Shown: positions 25,929 to 34,725, counted from the first letter of the stretch. The stretch is 54,060 nt of DNA from Pseudomonadota bacterium (GCA_023411815.1 JAEYOJ010000037.1:1-54060); one strand, 5' to 3'. Numbers and translations are program-made. The notes: generated by a model not told the origin, from the sequence alone.

Positions 25929-28469
25929 TCACCCCCGCCCGCCCACGCGTTCGAGCACCAGCTCCAGCTCCGCGCTGTCCAGGGGCTTGGACACGTAGTC
26001 GTCCATGCCTGCGGCGAGAAAGCGTTCCCGGTCGCCCTGCAGGGCATAGGCGGTCAGGGCCACGATGGGAATCGCCGGGTCGCCCGCCTCGCCGGATCGG
26101 ATGCGCCTCGTGGTTTCCGCGCCGTCCATCTCGGGCATGCGCACGTCCATGAGCACGAGATCGAAACGCTCTTCGCGCAGGGCCGCAAGGGCTTGCCGGC
26201 CGTTCTCGACCGGGCGGGCGCGGTGTCCCATCTTTTCCAGGAGGTGGACGGCGAAGAGGCTGTTGATCCTGTTGTCCTCGGCCAGCAGAATCCTGAGGCT
26301 CGGCTTATCCTTGACCGGCGGCGGGGAGGCCGGCTCCTCGGGCGAGGGCGGCTCCTCATGCGCCAGGGACAGCTCGACGGTGAAGTGGAAAGCGCTGCCC
26401 TGGCCGGGCTGGCTTTCGACCCATATCCGGCCGCCCATCATCTCCACGAGTTCCCTGGATATGGTCAGCCCCAAACCCGTGCCGCCGTAATTGGCATGGG
26501 AGGAGGTGGCTCCCTGATTGAAGCTGCGGAAGATTTCACCGTGCACTGCTTCGGGAATGCCGATCCCGGTGTCCTTGACCACGGTCTTGAGGATGACCCT
26601 GCCAGCCTGGGAATCGACCTCCTCGGCAGCCATCGAGGCAGTGACCGTGCCGCGGTCGGTGAACTTGATGGCGTTTCCGATGAGATTGGTCAGGATCTGC
26701 CGCAGGTGTCCCGGATCGCCTACAAGATCGTCGGGGGTCTCCGTGTCCACGGCGTGGAAGACGCGCAGGCCCTTGGCCTTGGCCACCAGGGCCAGAGGCT
26801 TGATGGTGGAGTCCAGCAGTTCGCGCAGGCTGAACTTCCTCCGCAGGATCTCGATCCTGCCGGCCTCGATCTTGGAGAGATCGAGCACGTCGTTGATGAT
26901 GGCCATAAGGTTCTGCCCGGATTCCTTGGCCATCTGGAGGTATTCGCGGATCGGGGGAGCCGGCTCGTTCAGCAGGGCCAGTTCGGTCATGCCGAGCACT
27001 CCGTTGAGCGGCGTCCTGATCTCGTGGGACATGTTGGCCAGGAATTCGCTCTTGGCCTTGCTGGCCCGTTCCGCGTCCTCCTTGGCCCTGGACAGTTCCG
27101 CCTCGATCTGCTTGCGCCTGGTCATGTCCGTGTGGGACCCGGCCATGCGATACGGTCTGCCGGTCTCGTCGCGCAGGCACGCGCCGCGGCCGAGTATCCA
27201 GCGGTATGAGCCGTCCTTGTGCCGCAGCCTGTATTCGACCTCGAACACGGGATCCTCGTCCCGGAAGAAGCGTTCATGGGTTTCAATGACATGGTCCAAG
27301 TCGTCAGGATGGATGCGGCCTTTCCATTCGTCGAGCTCGTCGCGGATCTCGGCGTCGGCATAGCCGAGAATCTCCTTCCAGCGCGGAGAGAAATAGACCC
27401 GCATGGTCCTGAGATCCCAGTCCCAGATGCCCTCGCTCGTGCCGTTCACGACCAGGGCATAGCGCTCTTCGCTTTCTCGCAGGAGCCTCTCCCGCTCGAT
27501 GCGGTCGGTTATGTCCTGGCCGGCCGCCATGATGCAGGGACGCCCGCGAAGCGTCCTCGTCTCGGCGGAAAACAGCAGCGTCTTGAGTCCGCCGGACTTT
27601 GATCGGATTAGGATCTCTTTCATTTCGAAGCGGCCGTGTGTCTTCAGCTGCCGGTGCAGGTCGCTGCTGGCCTCCGTGTCGGTCCATATGTCAAGTTCGT
27701 GGATGTGCCGGCCGACCAGCTCTTCTTGCGAGTAGCCGGTCAGTTGCAAAAGGGCCTCGTTGACCTCCAGGCAGCGGCCGTCGTCGAGAGCGGCGATCAT
27801 GGTCAATACCGGGTTGGTGTGAAATACCGTGCGGTACTTTTCCTTGCTCGCCCTGAGTTCCTCCTCGACCATGCGCCGTTCGAGGATTTCTCCCATGAGC
27901 CTGGCCGAGGCCCGCAGGTTTGCCTTGGCGATCTCGATGATTTCCTGCGGGAGCGGGGTGTATTCCGCTGACAGCGCCCGGAGACGCGCGGGATCCGCAT
28001 GGTGACTGGCGGCGATCGCCTCTATAGCCGCCGGGCCCTGGGGCGGGGGTCCGTAGCCGAAGCACATGGCGCCCCGGACCGTGTCCTTGACCTTGATCGG
28101 CACGGCATAGAGCTTCAGGCCGCCCGCGCAGTGCCCATCGACGGGTTTGCCCGATTGTATGCAGGGCTTGGCGGCCCTGCTCCAGCAGGAGGCAAGGCAC
28201 GGGGTTGCGCCGCAAGCCGGAGGTCCGTCCGGGTGTGGCCCCCCGGGCGTCTCGCGGGGGATATTGTTCAGCAGTTCACACCATTTTGAGGAAAAGAAGC
28301 CTTGAACGTATTCACCGTCGGCTTCATACAGCACCATAGATGTTTGGAGCAGATCCAGATAGTTGCGCGCGATATCGGCAAGCAACTGCCTGTCCAGGTA
28401 CTCGGTCAGAATATGCGTCTGCGATGGCGTCGAATGTTCGCGCACTATTGCATCAATCCGTGTGAACAT
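25929..28469 (-). CDS. Hybrid sensor histidine kinase: PocR, two PAS, HisKA, HATPase, REC
   Basis: 846 residues, no membrane helix, so cytoplasmic. Residues ~25-190 are a PocR-type ligand domain with five spaced Cys (CGATPCLASC, KPCIQSGKP, GHCAGGL). Two PAS domains follow (about 205-330 and 335-460; ITDRIERE and MTRRKQIE linkers). HisKA has SHEIRTPLNG, and the HATPase has NLIGNAIKFTDRG, DTGIGIP and GGTGLGLTIS. The REC domain from residue 724 has acidic pocket EDN, phospho-acceptor Asp775 (VLMDVRMPE) and Lys in VSKPLD. PocR domains sense small hydrocarbon derivatives such as propanediol. No DNA-binding partner gene is adjacent. Confidence 0.92.
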   Translation of the reverse strand: MFTRIDAIVREHSTPSQTHILTEYLDRQLLADIARNYLDLLQTSMVLYEADGEYVQGFFSSKWCELLNNIPRETPGGPHPDGPPACGATPCLASCWSRAAKPCIQSGKPVDGHCAGGLKLYAVPIKVKDTVRGAMCFGYGPPPQGPAAIEAIAASHHADPARLRALSAEYTPLPQEIIEIAKANLRASARLMGEILERRMVEEELRASKEKYRTVFHTNPVLTMIAALDDGRCLEVNEALLQLTGYSQEELVGRHIHELDIWTDTEASSDLHRQLKTHGRFEMKEILIRSKSGGLKTLLFSAETRTLRGRPCIMAAGQDITDRIERERLLRESEERYALVVNGTSEGIWDWDLRTMRVYFSPRWKEILGYADAEIRDELDEWKGRIHPDDLDHVIETHERFFRDEDPVFEVEYRLRHKDGSYRWILGRGACLRDETGRPYRMAGSHTDMTRRKQIEAELSRAKEDAERASKAKSEFLANMSHEIRTPLNGVLGMTELALLNEPAPPIREYLQMAKESGQNLMAIINDVLDLSKIEAGRIEILRRKFSLRELLDSTIKPLALVAKAKGLRVFHAVDTETPDDLVGDPGHLRQILTNLIGNAIKFTDRGTVTASMAAEEVDSQAGRVILKTVVKDTGIGIPEAVHGEIFRSFNQGATSSHANYGGTGLGLTISRELVEMMGGRIWVESQPGQGSAFHFTVELSLAHEEPPSPEEPASPPPVKDKPSLRILLAEDNRINSLFAVHLLEKMGHRARPVENGRQALAALREERFDLVLMDVRMPEMDGAETTRRIRSGEAGDPAIPIVALTAYALQGDRERFLAAGMDDYVSKPLDSAELELVLERVGGRG

Positions 28470-28779
28470 GGTTTATCTGCACGGGCGATAGAAGCTCGTT
28501 TCCATAGGGCCGCCTATAGTACGCTTGGATGAAATACGCCAGCACCATTACCTGGTCCTGCATGAATGATCGGCTGAGCAGATGGGCGGAGCTGCCGGGC
28601 AGCATGTCCGGGCTCGTGTCGCCATGTTGCCGCGCCCGCCGCGTGCGTGGAGACGGCTCCGTGGAGTTTGCCGGAAGGCCGCTTGAGGCGATCGGCGTGC
28701 GTAAAAGCGGGCCTCGTCAGGTGTAATGGCTGCGCGGCGCACGGCGTCTGGCCGAAGGTCGAATGAAGCGTCCGGTCCG
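28470..28779. other. 310-base intergenic region, nothing recognised
   Basis: Lies between the start of the hybrid kinase gene and the stop of the secreted cysteine-rich protein gene, both leftward. It should hold the kinase promoter on the minus strand, but no convincing -35/-10 pair was found. Short open frames here show no ribosome site or family motif. Confidence 0.4.
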
Positions 28780-29121
28780 CTACTGCGGTTGCGCGAAGCA
28801 CTGGCCCAGGCACTCGGAAAAGCGCGCGTTGCAGGCCCGGCTCCAGTCGGTCGCCCGCGAGGCCTCGCAGGGCCGGCAGGAGATGCCCAGGTTCAGGGTG
28901 CTGCACATGCCCTCGGGCAGGAAGATGGAACCCATGTAGTCGCCGTCGGCCGCACGCAGGCGGGAGAGGAGGCCGGGGCGCTCCTCGGGTGTCCAGGCCC
29001 GGTAGCACATGACGCCGTAGCTGCTGCAGTAGCCGCCGGCATGGGCCGGGAGGGCGGAGGCGGCGAGGCTTGCAAGCAGGGTCAGCGGAATGAGCCAGGC
29101 GGTGCGGATCAAACGGATCAT
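28780..29121 (-). CDS. Small secreted cysteine-rich protein
   Basis: 113 residues, ATG 29121 with AAAGGAG. Signal peptide to about residue 28 (cleavage after AHA-G). The mature ~85 residues hold eight Cys (GYC, VMC, GMC, ISC, RPC, RAC, SEC, GQC), enough for four disulfides, with no CxxCH heme motif. I do not recognise the family. It is the last gene after TPR and hemW genes, 48 bases downstream of hemW. Either a disulfide-rich periplasmic protein or a metal binder. Confidence 0.75.
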   Translation of the reverse strand: MIRLIRTAWLIPLTLLASLAASALPAHAGGYCSSYGVMCYRAWTPEERPGLLSRLRAADGDYMGSIFLPEGMCSTLNLGISCRPCEASRATDWSRACNARFSECLGQCFAQPQ

Positions 29122-29169
29122 GGCTCTTCTCCTTTCGCTGCGTGGAATGTGCCTGCCGGCGGCCCTCCG

Positions 29170-30564
29170 TCAGCAGGGCGGGCCGCCCGTGGGGCCTGCG
29201 CCTTGCGGGGCCTGCGGTGCGGGCGACGCTGCCGGGACCCCCGGCGCGGTCTCCTCGTCCGAAAAAGCGAGCTTCTCGATGATCGTGTCCGAGACGAGCA
29301 TGCCGGTGCGCGTGAGGCTCAGGTGTCCCTTGCTCAGCCTGATCAGGCCGTTGTTGCGCAGCAGGGTCAGGAGCTTGCGGTGGCGCTCCAGGAAGCTGCC
29401 GCCAGCGCGTTTGTCGTGGGCGCGCAGGTCCAGCCCCTGGGTCGTGCGCAGGGCCAGCATGATCCGCTCGCGCAGGCGGGTGGCCTCATCCAGATCCTCG
29501 GCGCGCTTGCCCGTTCCGCCTGCGTCCACCTGGAACACGTAGTCGTGCAGGTCCCGGGGATTGGTCCAGCGCCTTCCGGCCAAGGTGGACACGGCGGCCG
29601 GACCGAAGCCCAGGTACTCGCGGCCCGCCCAGTAGCCCAGGTTGTGCTTGCTGGCATAGCCCATGCGCGCGAAATTGGAGATCTCGTACTGCAGGTAGCC
29701 GTGCTCCTCCAGGAACTGCGCGCCGTAGATGTAGCACTTGGCGAGCATGTCCTCCTGGGGAAGCTTCAGCAGGCCTGCCTGATCATCGGCCTCCAGGGGC
29801 GTGCCGGGCTCGATGCTCAGGCCGTAGCAGGACATGTGCTCGGGCTTCAGCTCCTCGGCCTTCCTGAGCGTCTTGAGCCAGCTCGCGGCGTTCTGGCGGG
29901 GCAGGCCCCAGATGAAATCGAGGCTCACGTTGCCGAATCCGGCGGCGCGGGCGGTATGAAAGGCCTGCACGGCCTGCAGGGAGTTGTGCGGTCTGCCCAG
30001 GAAGGCCAGCTCCTCGTCGTTAAGGCTCTGCACGCCCAGGCTCAACCGGTTGACCCCGAAGTCGCGCAGCCCGCGCAGGTAGTTGAGGTGCACCGAGTCC
30101 GGATTGGCCTCGAAGGTGAACTCCTGGCAGGCCGAGAGGTCGAAGCCGTCGCGCAGGGCGCGTATGATGCGCTCCAGGGCGTACTCGGGCAGCACCGAGG
30201 GCGTGCCGCCGCCGAAGTAGACCGTGTGCGCCGGAGGCCTGCCGAGGCGCTGGCTCCACAGGTTCATCTCGCGGGCCACGGCCTCGGCGTAGCGTTCCAT
30301 GTCCTCCATGGAGTCCATGGTCAGGGGCACGGAATGGAAGGCGCAGTAGCGGCATTTGCTGCGGCAGAAGGGAACATGCACGTAGACGAGCAGCCCCTGG
30401 CGCGCCGGCTTGGACGTATCCTCGGGCTCCGGCTCGGCGACCTGGGCGGAGCGCGCCAGTCGGGGCGGCAGCCAGGCCTTGGCGGGCTGCTTGATGACCT
30501 TGGGCGGCTGAGGCTTCTTGGGCTTGGTCGCCAGACCGCCCGGAGGCAGGATGATCTTGACCAC
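29170..30564 (-). CDS. hemW: HemW-like radical SAM heme chaperone (coproporphyrinogen oxidase-like)
   Basis: 464 residues. Radical SAM core with CX3CX2C cluster motif (Cys67, 71, 74 in YVHVPFCRSKCRYCAFH), GGGTPS, FEANPDS and NRLSLGVQS, and HemW-type C-terminal domain (YEISNFARMGYASKHNLGYW). HemW lacks HemN's extra oxidase features and inserts heme into respiratory enzymes. It carries an unusual ~55-residue Pro/Lys-rich N-terminal extension and a C-terminal Pro/Ala/Gly tail ending in Cys. Start: GTG 30564, with AGGAG at 30570-30574 overlapping the upstream stop; no ATG fits. Confidence 0.9.
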   Translation of the reverse strand: MVKIILPPGGLATKPKKPQPPKVIKQPAKAWLPPRLARSAQVAEPEPEDTSKPARQGLLVYVHVPFCRSKCRYCAFHSVPLTMDSMEDMERYAEAVAREMNLWSQRLGRPPAHTVYFGGGTPSVLPEYALERIIRALRDGFDLSACQEFTFEANPDSVHLNYLRGLRDFGVNRLSLGVQSLNDEELAFLGRPHNSLQAVQAFHTARAAGFGNVSLDFIWGLPRQNAASWLKTLRKAEELKPEHMSCYGLSIEPGTPLEADDQAGLLKLPQEDMLAKCYIYGAQFLEEHGYLQYEISNFARMGYASKHNLGYWAGREYLGFGPAAVSTLAGRRWTNPRDLHDYVFQVDAGGTGKRAEDLDEATRLRERIMLALRTTQGLDLRAHDKRAGGSFLERHRKLLTLLRNNGLIRLSKGHLSLTRTGMLVSDTIIEKLAFSDEETAPGVPAASPAPQAPQGAGPTGGPPC

Positions 30565-30572
30565 TCGGGCTC

Positions 30573-31256
30573 CTAATTGCGCAGGCTGTCCAGCAGCAAG
30601 CTCGGGTCTTGCAGGGCCGGGTCGATGCGCGTCGCCTCCGTGGCCGCGCGCAGGGCCTCCATGAACTGCCCGCTTTGCAGGTAGGCCTTGGCCAGGCCCA
30701 GGTAGGCGCTGAGGCTGGGCTGCGCGCCGGGAGCGGCTTCCAGCAGGCTGCGGTACAGGACGATGGCCTCGGAGAAATTCCCCTTGGACAGGAGCCGGCC
30801 GCCGAAATTGAGCATCTGCTGGGTCGTCGCGGTCCAGGCGGCGGAATCCTGGGGCGCGGTGCGCAGCCCCTCGCGCAGGTAGCCCAGGGCGTCCGTGTAG
30901 CTCCCGGCCTCGAAGGCGCTGGTGCCCGCGCCGATGAGCGCGTCCATGAGCACGTCGAGTACCTGGTCGCGCGTTTCGTCGGGCGACAGCCTCCAGGCCG
31001 TGCGCAGGGGCGGCAGGGCCTGGCGCCACTGTCCCTGGTTCAGGTAGGCCCGGCCGAGGTACAGGAAGGCCTCGGTGTACTCCGGCTCCTCCTCCGTGGC
31101 CTTGCGGAAGTGCGGCACCGCCTCGGAGTACTGCCCGGCATTGTAGAGCCGCAGACCCTCCTCGAATTCGTTTTTGGCGCTCCTGCTCAGGCCCAGGCCG
31201 GCGCAGGCGGCCGTGAGCGCGGCCAGCACGATGCATATCGCGATTCTCGCGCGCAT
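30573..31256 (-). CDS. Exported TPR protein, possible lipoprotein
   Basis: 227 residues, ATG 31256 with GAGGAGG. An N-terminal signal ends in ALTAAC (Cys18); Thr at -3 makes it only a marginal lipobox. At least four TPR-like units follow: EFEEGLRLYNAGQYSEAVPHF, EAFLYLGRAYLNQGQWRQAL, SAFEAGSYTDALGYLREGL and LGLAKAYLQSGQFMEALRAA. A scaffold for periplasmic or envelope complexes is likely. It is 8 bases upstream of hemW, so co-transcribed. Confidence 0.88.
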   Translation of the reverse strand: MRARIAICIVLAALTAACAGLGLSRSAKNEFEEGLRLYNAGQYSEAVPHFRKATEEEPEYTEAFLYLGRAYLNQGQWRQALPPLRTAWRLSPDETRDQVLDVLMDALIGAGTSAFEAGSYTDALGYLREGLRTAPQDSAAWTATTQQMLNFGGRLLSKGNFSEAIVLYRSLLEAAPGAQPSLSAYLGLAKAYLQSGQFMEALRAATEATRIDPALQDPSLLLDSLRN

Positions 31257-31448
31257 GAATCCTCCTCGTGCGCGGCGCGTCCGCCTGGCGGACAGCGCCG
31301 GTTCATGCGATTGTAGAGGTTTCCCGGCAGGCCTGCAACGGCGCGGCGCAGCCGGCGCGATGATTGCCCTTGGCCATAAAAAGGCCTATCGCAGGAGCCG
31401 GATAGGGAAGCGCCTGCCGATGATACAGCGGGCCCAGGAGGAAAAACC

Positions 31449-32201
31449 GTGAAGAGAACCATTGCCGCATCCTTGCGTCTTTCCGCCGTCGCGCGCCGGT
31501 TCAAGAGAGCCGCTTTGCCGGGGGCAGGCGCCGAAGGGCCGAAGCCGCGCAAGGGGGTGCCTTTCCCGGCCCTTGCGCCGGCAGCATTGCTCCTTGCCCT
31601 CTTTGCCTTGTCCTTGACCGGCTGCGCCGGCGTCAGGCCCTCCGCGCCGGAATGGGCCAGGGACATCGATCTGACCGAGTTCATCGGGCCGCAGCCCGAC
31701 ATGACGCACGTCTTCGCCGGCCCTGACGGGGTGCGGCTGGAGGCCACGGGTATCAAGCGCGTTTCGGGCGGCCGCGGTGTGCTCGTGGAGGAACGCACCA
31801 TGATTCCCGCCACCCTGACGGACACCGGCCTGCCCGAGGTCCTGTCCAGGCAGGTCACCTTCATGGCCAAGGGCACGGCTCTCATGCTCGTGGAGGACGG
31901 CGAGTCCACCACCGTGCTCGATATCTCCGGCGACCCTTGGCGCATGCCCGTGGAAACCAGTCCGCCCATGCCGAATTCCGCCCTGGTCTGCCGCGCGACG
32001 AAGCTTGCCGAGGCGCAGATCTTCGGCCGCAAGCGCAAGGTGCTCACGGTCGAGTGCGTCGGCGACTTCGAGGGCGTAACCCTGCACGAGCAGCGCAGCT
32101 ACGCCCAGGGCTTGGGGCCGATATTCCTGTACTTCGGCGAAGGCGGCGAGGACGCGGGCGGCTTCAGGCTCGTGGAGGTGCGCGAGGCCCTGGATCGCTA
32201 G
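31449..32201 (+). CDS. Lipoprotein of unknown function
   Basis: 250 residues, GTG 31449 with AGGAGG at 31436-31441. A lipobox LTGC places the lipidated Cys at residue 59, unusually late; the hydrophobic stretch is residues ~41-57. The preceding 40 residues are basic and partly encoded by a hairpin repeat (31547-31578). The mature domain (about 190 residues) is beta-rich and matches no family I recognise; it ends GFRLVEVREAL. Stands alone, divergent from the TPR operon. Confidence 0.75.
   Translation: MKRTIAASLRLSAVARRFKRAALPGAGAEGPKPRKGVPFPALAPAALLLALFALSLTGCAGVRPSAPEWARDIDLTEFIGPQPDMTHVFAGPDGVRLEATGIKRVSGGRGVLVEERTMIPATLTDTGLPEVLSRQVTFMAKGTALMLVEDGESTTVLDISGDPWRMPVETSPPMPNSALVCRATKLAEAQIFGRKRKVLTVECVGDFEGVTLHEQRSYAQGLGPIFLYFGEGGEDAGGFRLVEVREALDR
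31547..31578 (-). repeat. Dispersed hairpin repeat, copy C (inverted)
   Basis: Nine-base arms GCGCAAGGG/CCCTTGCGC with a 14-base loop. Read on the minus strand it aligns with copies A and B over about 19 bases (shared core AAG-R-GCCGGGAA), 16 of 19 identical to copy B. It is inside the lipoprotein's N-terminal coding region. Confidence 0.5.
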
Positions 32202-32503
32202 GCCCGGTAGCGGAGTTTCGAGGGCGTGTCCTGGCCCGAACCTCCGCCGTCTATCCATTTTTGTGCGCCATGTTTGCAGAAATGGAAAACAGCCTCGATT
32301 GAAATGGGTGCCGGCGGCCACGGCCCACGGCGCCGACGCGATCCCGATCATTGCAGCCCATGCGCGGCGCGCATCTCCGGTACTTGAAGCGCATGGCTGG
32401 CATTGTCCTTGCCTGACAGCACCGTTGGAACGCCTTATTTTGCAAAAACAGACAGGACCGTGCTCCGGCCTGTCCGGCGGACGGCGCGGAAAGGAACGGA
32501 CAC
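32202..32503. other. 302-base region upstream of eutB
   Basis: Contains a sigma-54-type promoter (32398-32413) and a leader hairpin (32450-32475, arms ACAGGaCCG and CGGCCTGT with one bulged base). The remainder, including 32260-32310, could hold activator sites but shows no clear long inverted repeat. No cobalamin riboswitch core was recognised. Confidence 0.5.
32398..32413 (+). promoter_or_regulatory. Sigma-54 (-24/-12) promoter for eutBC
   Basis: TGGCAT-TGTCC-TTGCC agrees with the TGGCAC-N5-TTGCW consensus at all but the C/T of -21 and the last base, with GG and GC exactly 10 bases apart. It lies 90 bases before the eutB ATG, predicting a start near 32424 and dependence on an enhancer-binding activator. 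Confidence 0.65.
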
Positions 32504-33892
32504 ATGCGCACCTGCACCATCGGCACGCGTACATACTGCTTCAAGGACCTCAAGGAGCTCATGGCCAAGGCCACGCCCGAGCGCTCGGGCGACAGGCTGG
32601 CCGGGTTGGCCGCTTCCAGCGCCGAGGAGCGCGTGGTGGCCCAGATGCTCCTGGCGGAGGTCCCGCTGAGCGCATTCCTGGAGGAGCTGCTCGTCCCCTA
32701 CGAGGCCGACGAGGTGACCCGGCTCATCGTGGACACCCACGACAAGGCGGCCTTCGCGCCCGTGAGCGGGTTGAGCGTAGGCGAGCTGCGCGAATGGCTG
32801 CTGTCCGAGCAGGCCACGACCGAGGCCTTGCGCGCCGTGTCGCCGGGCCTGACGCCCGAGATGGTCGCGGCGGTCTCCAAGCTCATGCGCGTCCAGGACC
32901 TGATCCTGGTGGCCAGCAAGATCCGCAACATCACGGCCTTCCGCACGACCTTGGGCCTGCCCGGCCGCCTGGCCGCGCGCCTGCAGCCCAACCACCCCAC
33001 GGACGACCCGCGCGGCGTGGTGGCCTCAACCATCGACGGGCTGGTCTACGGCAGCGGCGACGCCTGCATCGGCATCAACCCGGCCACGGACAACCTGCAC
33101 TGTGTCATGCGCCTGCTCAAGGTGTTGGATGGTCTGCGCGAGAAGTACGCCATCCCGACCCAGAGCTGCGTGCTGACCCACGTGACGACCTCCATCCAGG
33201 CCATCGAGCGCGGCGCGCCGCTGGACCTGGTCTTTCAGTCCATCGCCGGCACCGAGATCACCAACGCGAGCTTCGGCGTGAACCTCAAGGTCCTGCGCGA
33301 GGGTTACGAGGCGGCCTTGTCGCTCAAGCGAGGCACGCTGGGACAGAACGTCATGTACTTCGAGACCGGCCAAGGCACGCCGCTGTCAGCGGGCGGCCAC
33401 CACGGCGTGGACCAGCAGACCCTGGAGGCGCGGGCCTACGCCGTGGCCAGGGAATTCAAGCCGTTCCTGGTCAACACGGTGGTCGGCTTCATCGGCCCGG
33501 AATACCTCTACAACGGCAAGCAGATCATCCGCGCCGGACTGGAGGACCATTTCTGCGGCAAGCTGCTGGGCCTGCCCATGGGCGTGGACATCTGCTACAC
33601 GAACCACGCCGAGGCGGACCAGGACGACATGGACACGCTGCTCACGCTGCTCGGCGCGGCGGGCTGCACGTACATCATGGGCATCCCCGGGGCGGACGAC
33701 ATCATGCTCAACTACCAGAGCACGTCCTTTCACGACGCCCTGTACGTGCGCAGGCTGCTGGGGCTGCGGCCCGCGCCCGAGTTCGAGGCTTGGCTGCAGA
33801 AGATGGGCTTCTTCTCCAGCGACTTCGAGCCCATTCCCCTGGAAGCGGGCAAACTGCCCATGGAGATGGAGGTGCCTCATGTCCCGGCCTAA
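32504..33892 (+). CDS. eutB: Ethanolamine ammonia-lyase large subunit
   Basis: 462 residues (family about 453). With EutC it cleaves ethanolamine to acetaldehyde and ammonia using adenosylcobalamin. Long diagnostic stretches are present: CFKDLKELMAKATPERSGD, GLVYGSGDACIGINPATD, IPTQSCVLTHVTTSIQAI, YFETGQGTPLSAG, FLVNTVVGFIGPEYLYNGK, IRAGLEDHFCGKLLG, CYTNHAEADQDD and DDIMLNYQSTSFHD. ATG 32504 with AAGGAA before it. No shell proteins, eutA reactivase, aldehyde dehydrogenase or transporter are in the window, so this looks like a stand-alone lyase. Predicted sigma-54 control. Confidence 0.98.
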   Translation: MRTCTIGTRTYCFKDLKELMAKATPERSGDRLAGLAASSAEERVVAQMLLAEVPLSAFLEELLVPYEADEVTRLIVDTHDKAAFAPVSGLSVGELREWLLSEQATTEALRAVSPGLTPEMVAAVSKLMRVQDLILVASKIRNITAFRTTLGLPGRLAARLQPNHPTDDPRGVVASTIDGLVYGSGDACIGINPATDNLHCVMRLLKVLDGLREKYAIPTQSCVLTHVTTSIQAIERGAPLDLVFQSIAGTEITNASFGVNLKVLREGYEAALSLKRGTLGQNVMYFETGQGTPLSAGGHHGVDQQTLEARAYAVAREFKPFLVNTVVGFIGPEYLYNGKQIIRAGLEDHFCGKLLGLPMGVDICYTNHAEADQDDMDTLLTLLGAAGCTYIMGIPGADDIMLNYQSTSFHDALYVRRLLGLRPAPEFEAWLQKMGFFSSDFEPIPLEAGKLPMEMEVPHVPA

Positions 33893-34691
33893 GCTCCCTG
33901 GCACGCCTCAAACGCCTCGGGATTTCGTGCACCAGGACCCCTGGTCCATGTTGCGCGCCTACACCAACGCGCGCATCGCCCTGGGCCGGGCCGGAGTGAG
34001 CATGACCACGGCCGAGCAACTCAAGTTCCAGTTGGCTCACGCCCAGGCGCGCGACGCCGTGCACCTGCCCCTGGACAAGGAGCGCCTGTTCGCGGACGTG
34101 CGTTCTCTGGGATTGAAGGTGCTGGACCTGCGCAGCCGCGCAGAAAATCGCGAGACATACCTGCTGCGGCCCGACCTGGGACGACGCCTGGACGACGTCT
34201 CGCGGGAACTGCTCAAGGAGCGCGAGGAAAACGAGCGGCCGGACCTGGCTCTGGTGGTGTCCGACGGCCTATCCACCTCGGCCGTACAGCGCAACGTGAA
34301 GCCCTTCCTGGAGACCTTTCTGCCGCTGGCCGCGCAAAGGGACCTGCGCCTGTCGCCGGTGTGCTTCGTATCCATGGGCCGCGTGGCCGTGGCCGACGAG
34401 GTGGGCTTCCTGCTCGGAACGCGCGCCACGGTCATCCTCATTGGCGAGCGGCCCGGCCTCAGCTCGCCGGACAGCATGGGCGCGTACATGACCTACGGCC
34501 CGGAGGTCGGCCTGACCGACGAGCGCCGCAACTGCATCTCCAACATCCGCCCGGAAGGGCAGGCATACGCCGAGGCCGCGCGCACGCTGGACTACCTCGT
34601 GACACAGGCCCTGGCCAAAGGCATTTCCGGCGTGGAGCTCAAGGACGACCAGGCTTTGCCCGCCGAGGGGCAGGCCGAGCTGGGGGCGTAA
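33879..34691 (+). CDS. eutC: Ethanolamine ammonia-lyase small subunit
   Basis: 270 residues. Family segments: TNARIALGRAGVSMTTAEQLKFQLAHAQARDAVH-type start, RPDLGRRLDD, LALVVSDGLSTSAVQRN, VCFVSMGRVAVADEVGFLLG, LIGERPGLSSPDSMGAYMTYGP and RNCISNIRPEGQAYAEAA. EutC forms much of the cobalamin-binding interface of the EutBC oligomer. ATG 33879 overlaps the eutB stop by 14 bases with GGAGG at 33868-33872, indicating translational coupling. Terminator at 34726. Confidence 0.98.
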   Translation: MSRPKLPGTPQTPRDFVHQDPWSMLRAYTNARIALGRAGVSMTTAEQLKFQLAHAQARDAVHLPLDKERLFADVRSLGLKVLDLRSRAENRETYLLRPDLGRRLDDVSRELLKEREENERPDLALVVSDGLSTSAVQRNVKPFLETFLPLAAQRDLRLSPVCFVSMGRVAVADEVGFLLGTRATVILIGERPGLSSPDSMGAYMTYGPEVGLTDERRNCISNIRPEGQAYAEAARTLDYLVTQALAKGISGVELKDDQALPAEGQAELGA

Positions 34692-34725
34692 AACCTTTGT
34701 AGCCGATCTTCAATACATGCGGGTC

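Noticed and set aside
29170..31236. 688-codon version of HemW reading through the TPR gene region
   Set aside because: The upstream part is a shadow of the TPR gene; the GTG at 30564 with AGGAG gives a plausible HemW start.
32202..32503. Cobalamin riboswitch before eutB
   Set aside because: EutBC needs adenosylcobalamin, so one was sought, but no B12-box-like core or multi-helix arrangement could be recognised.
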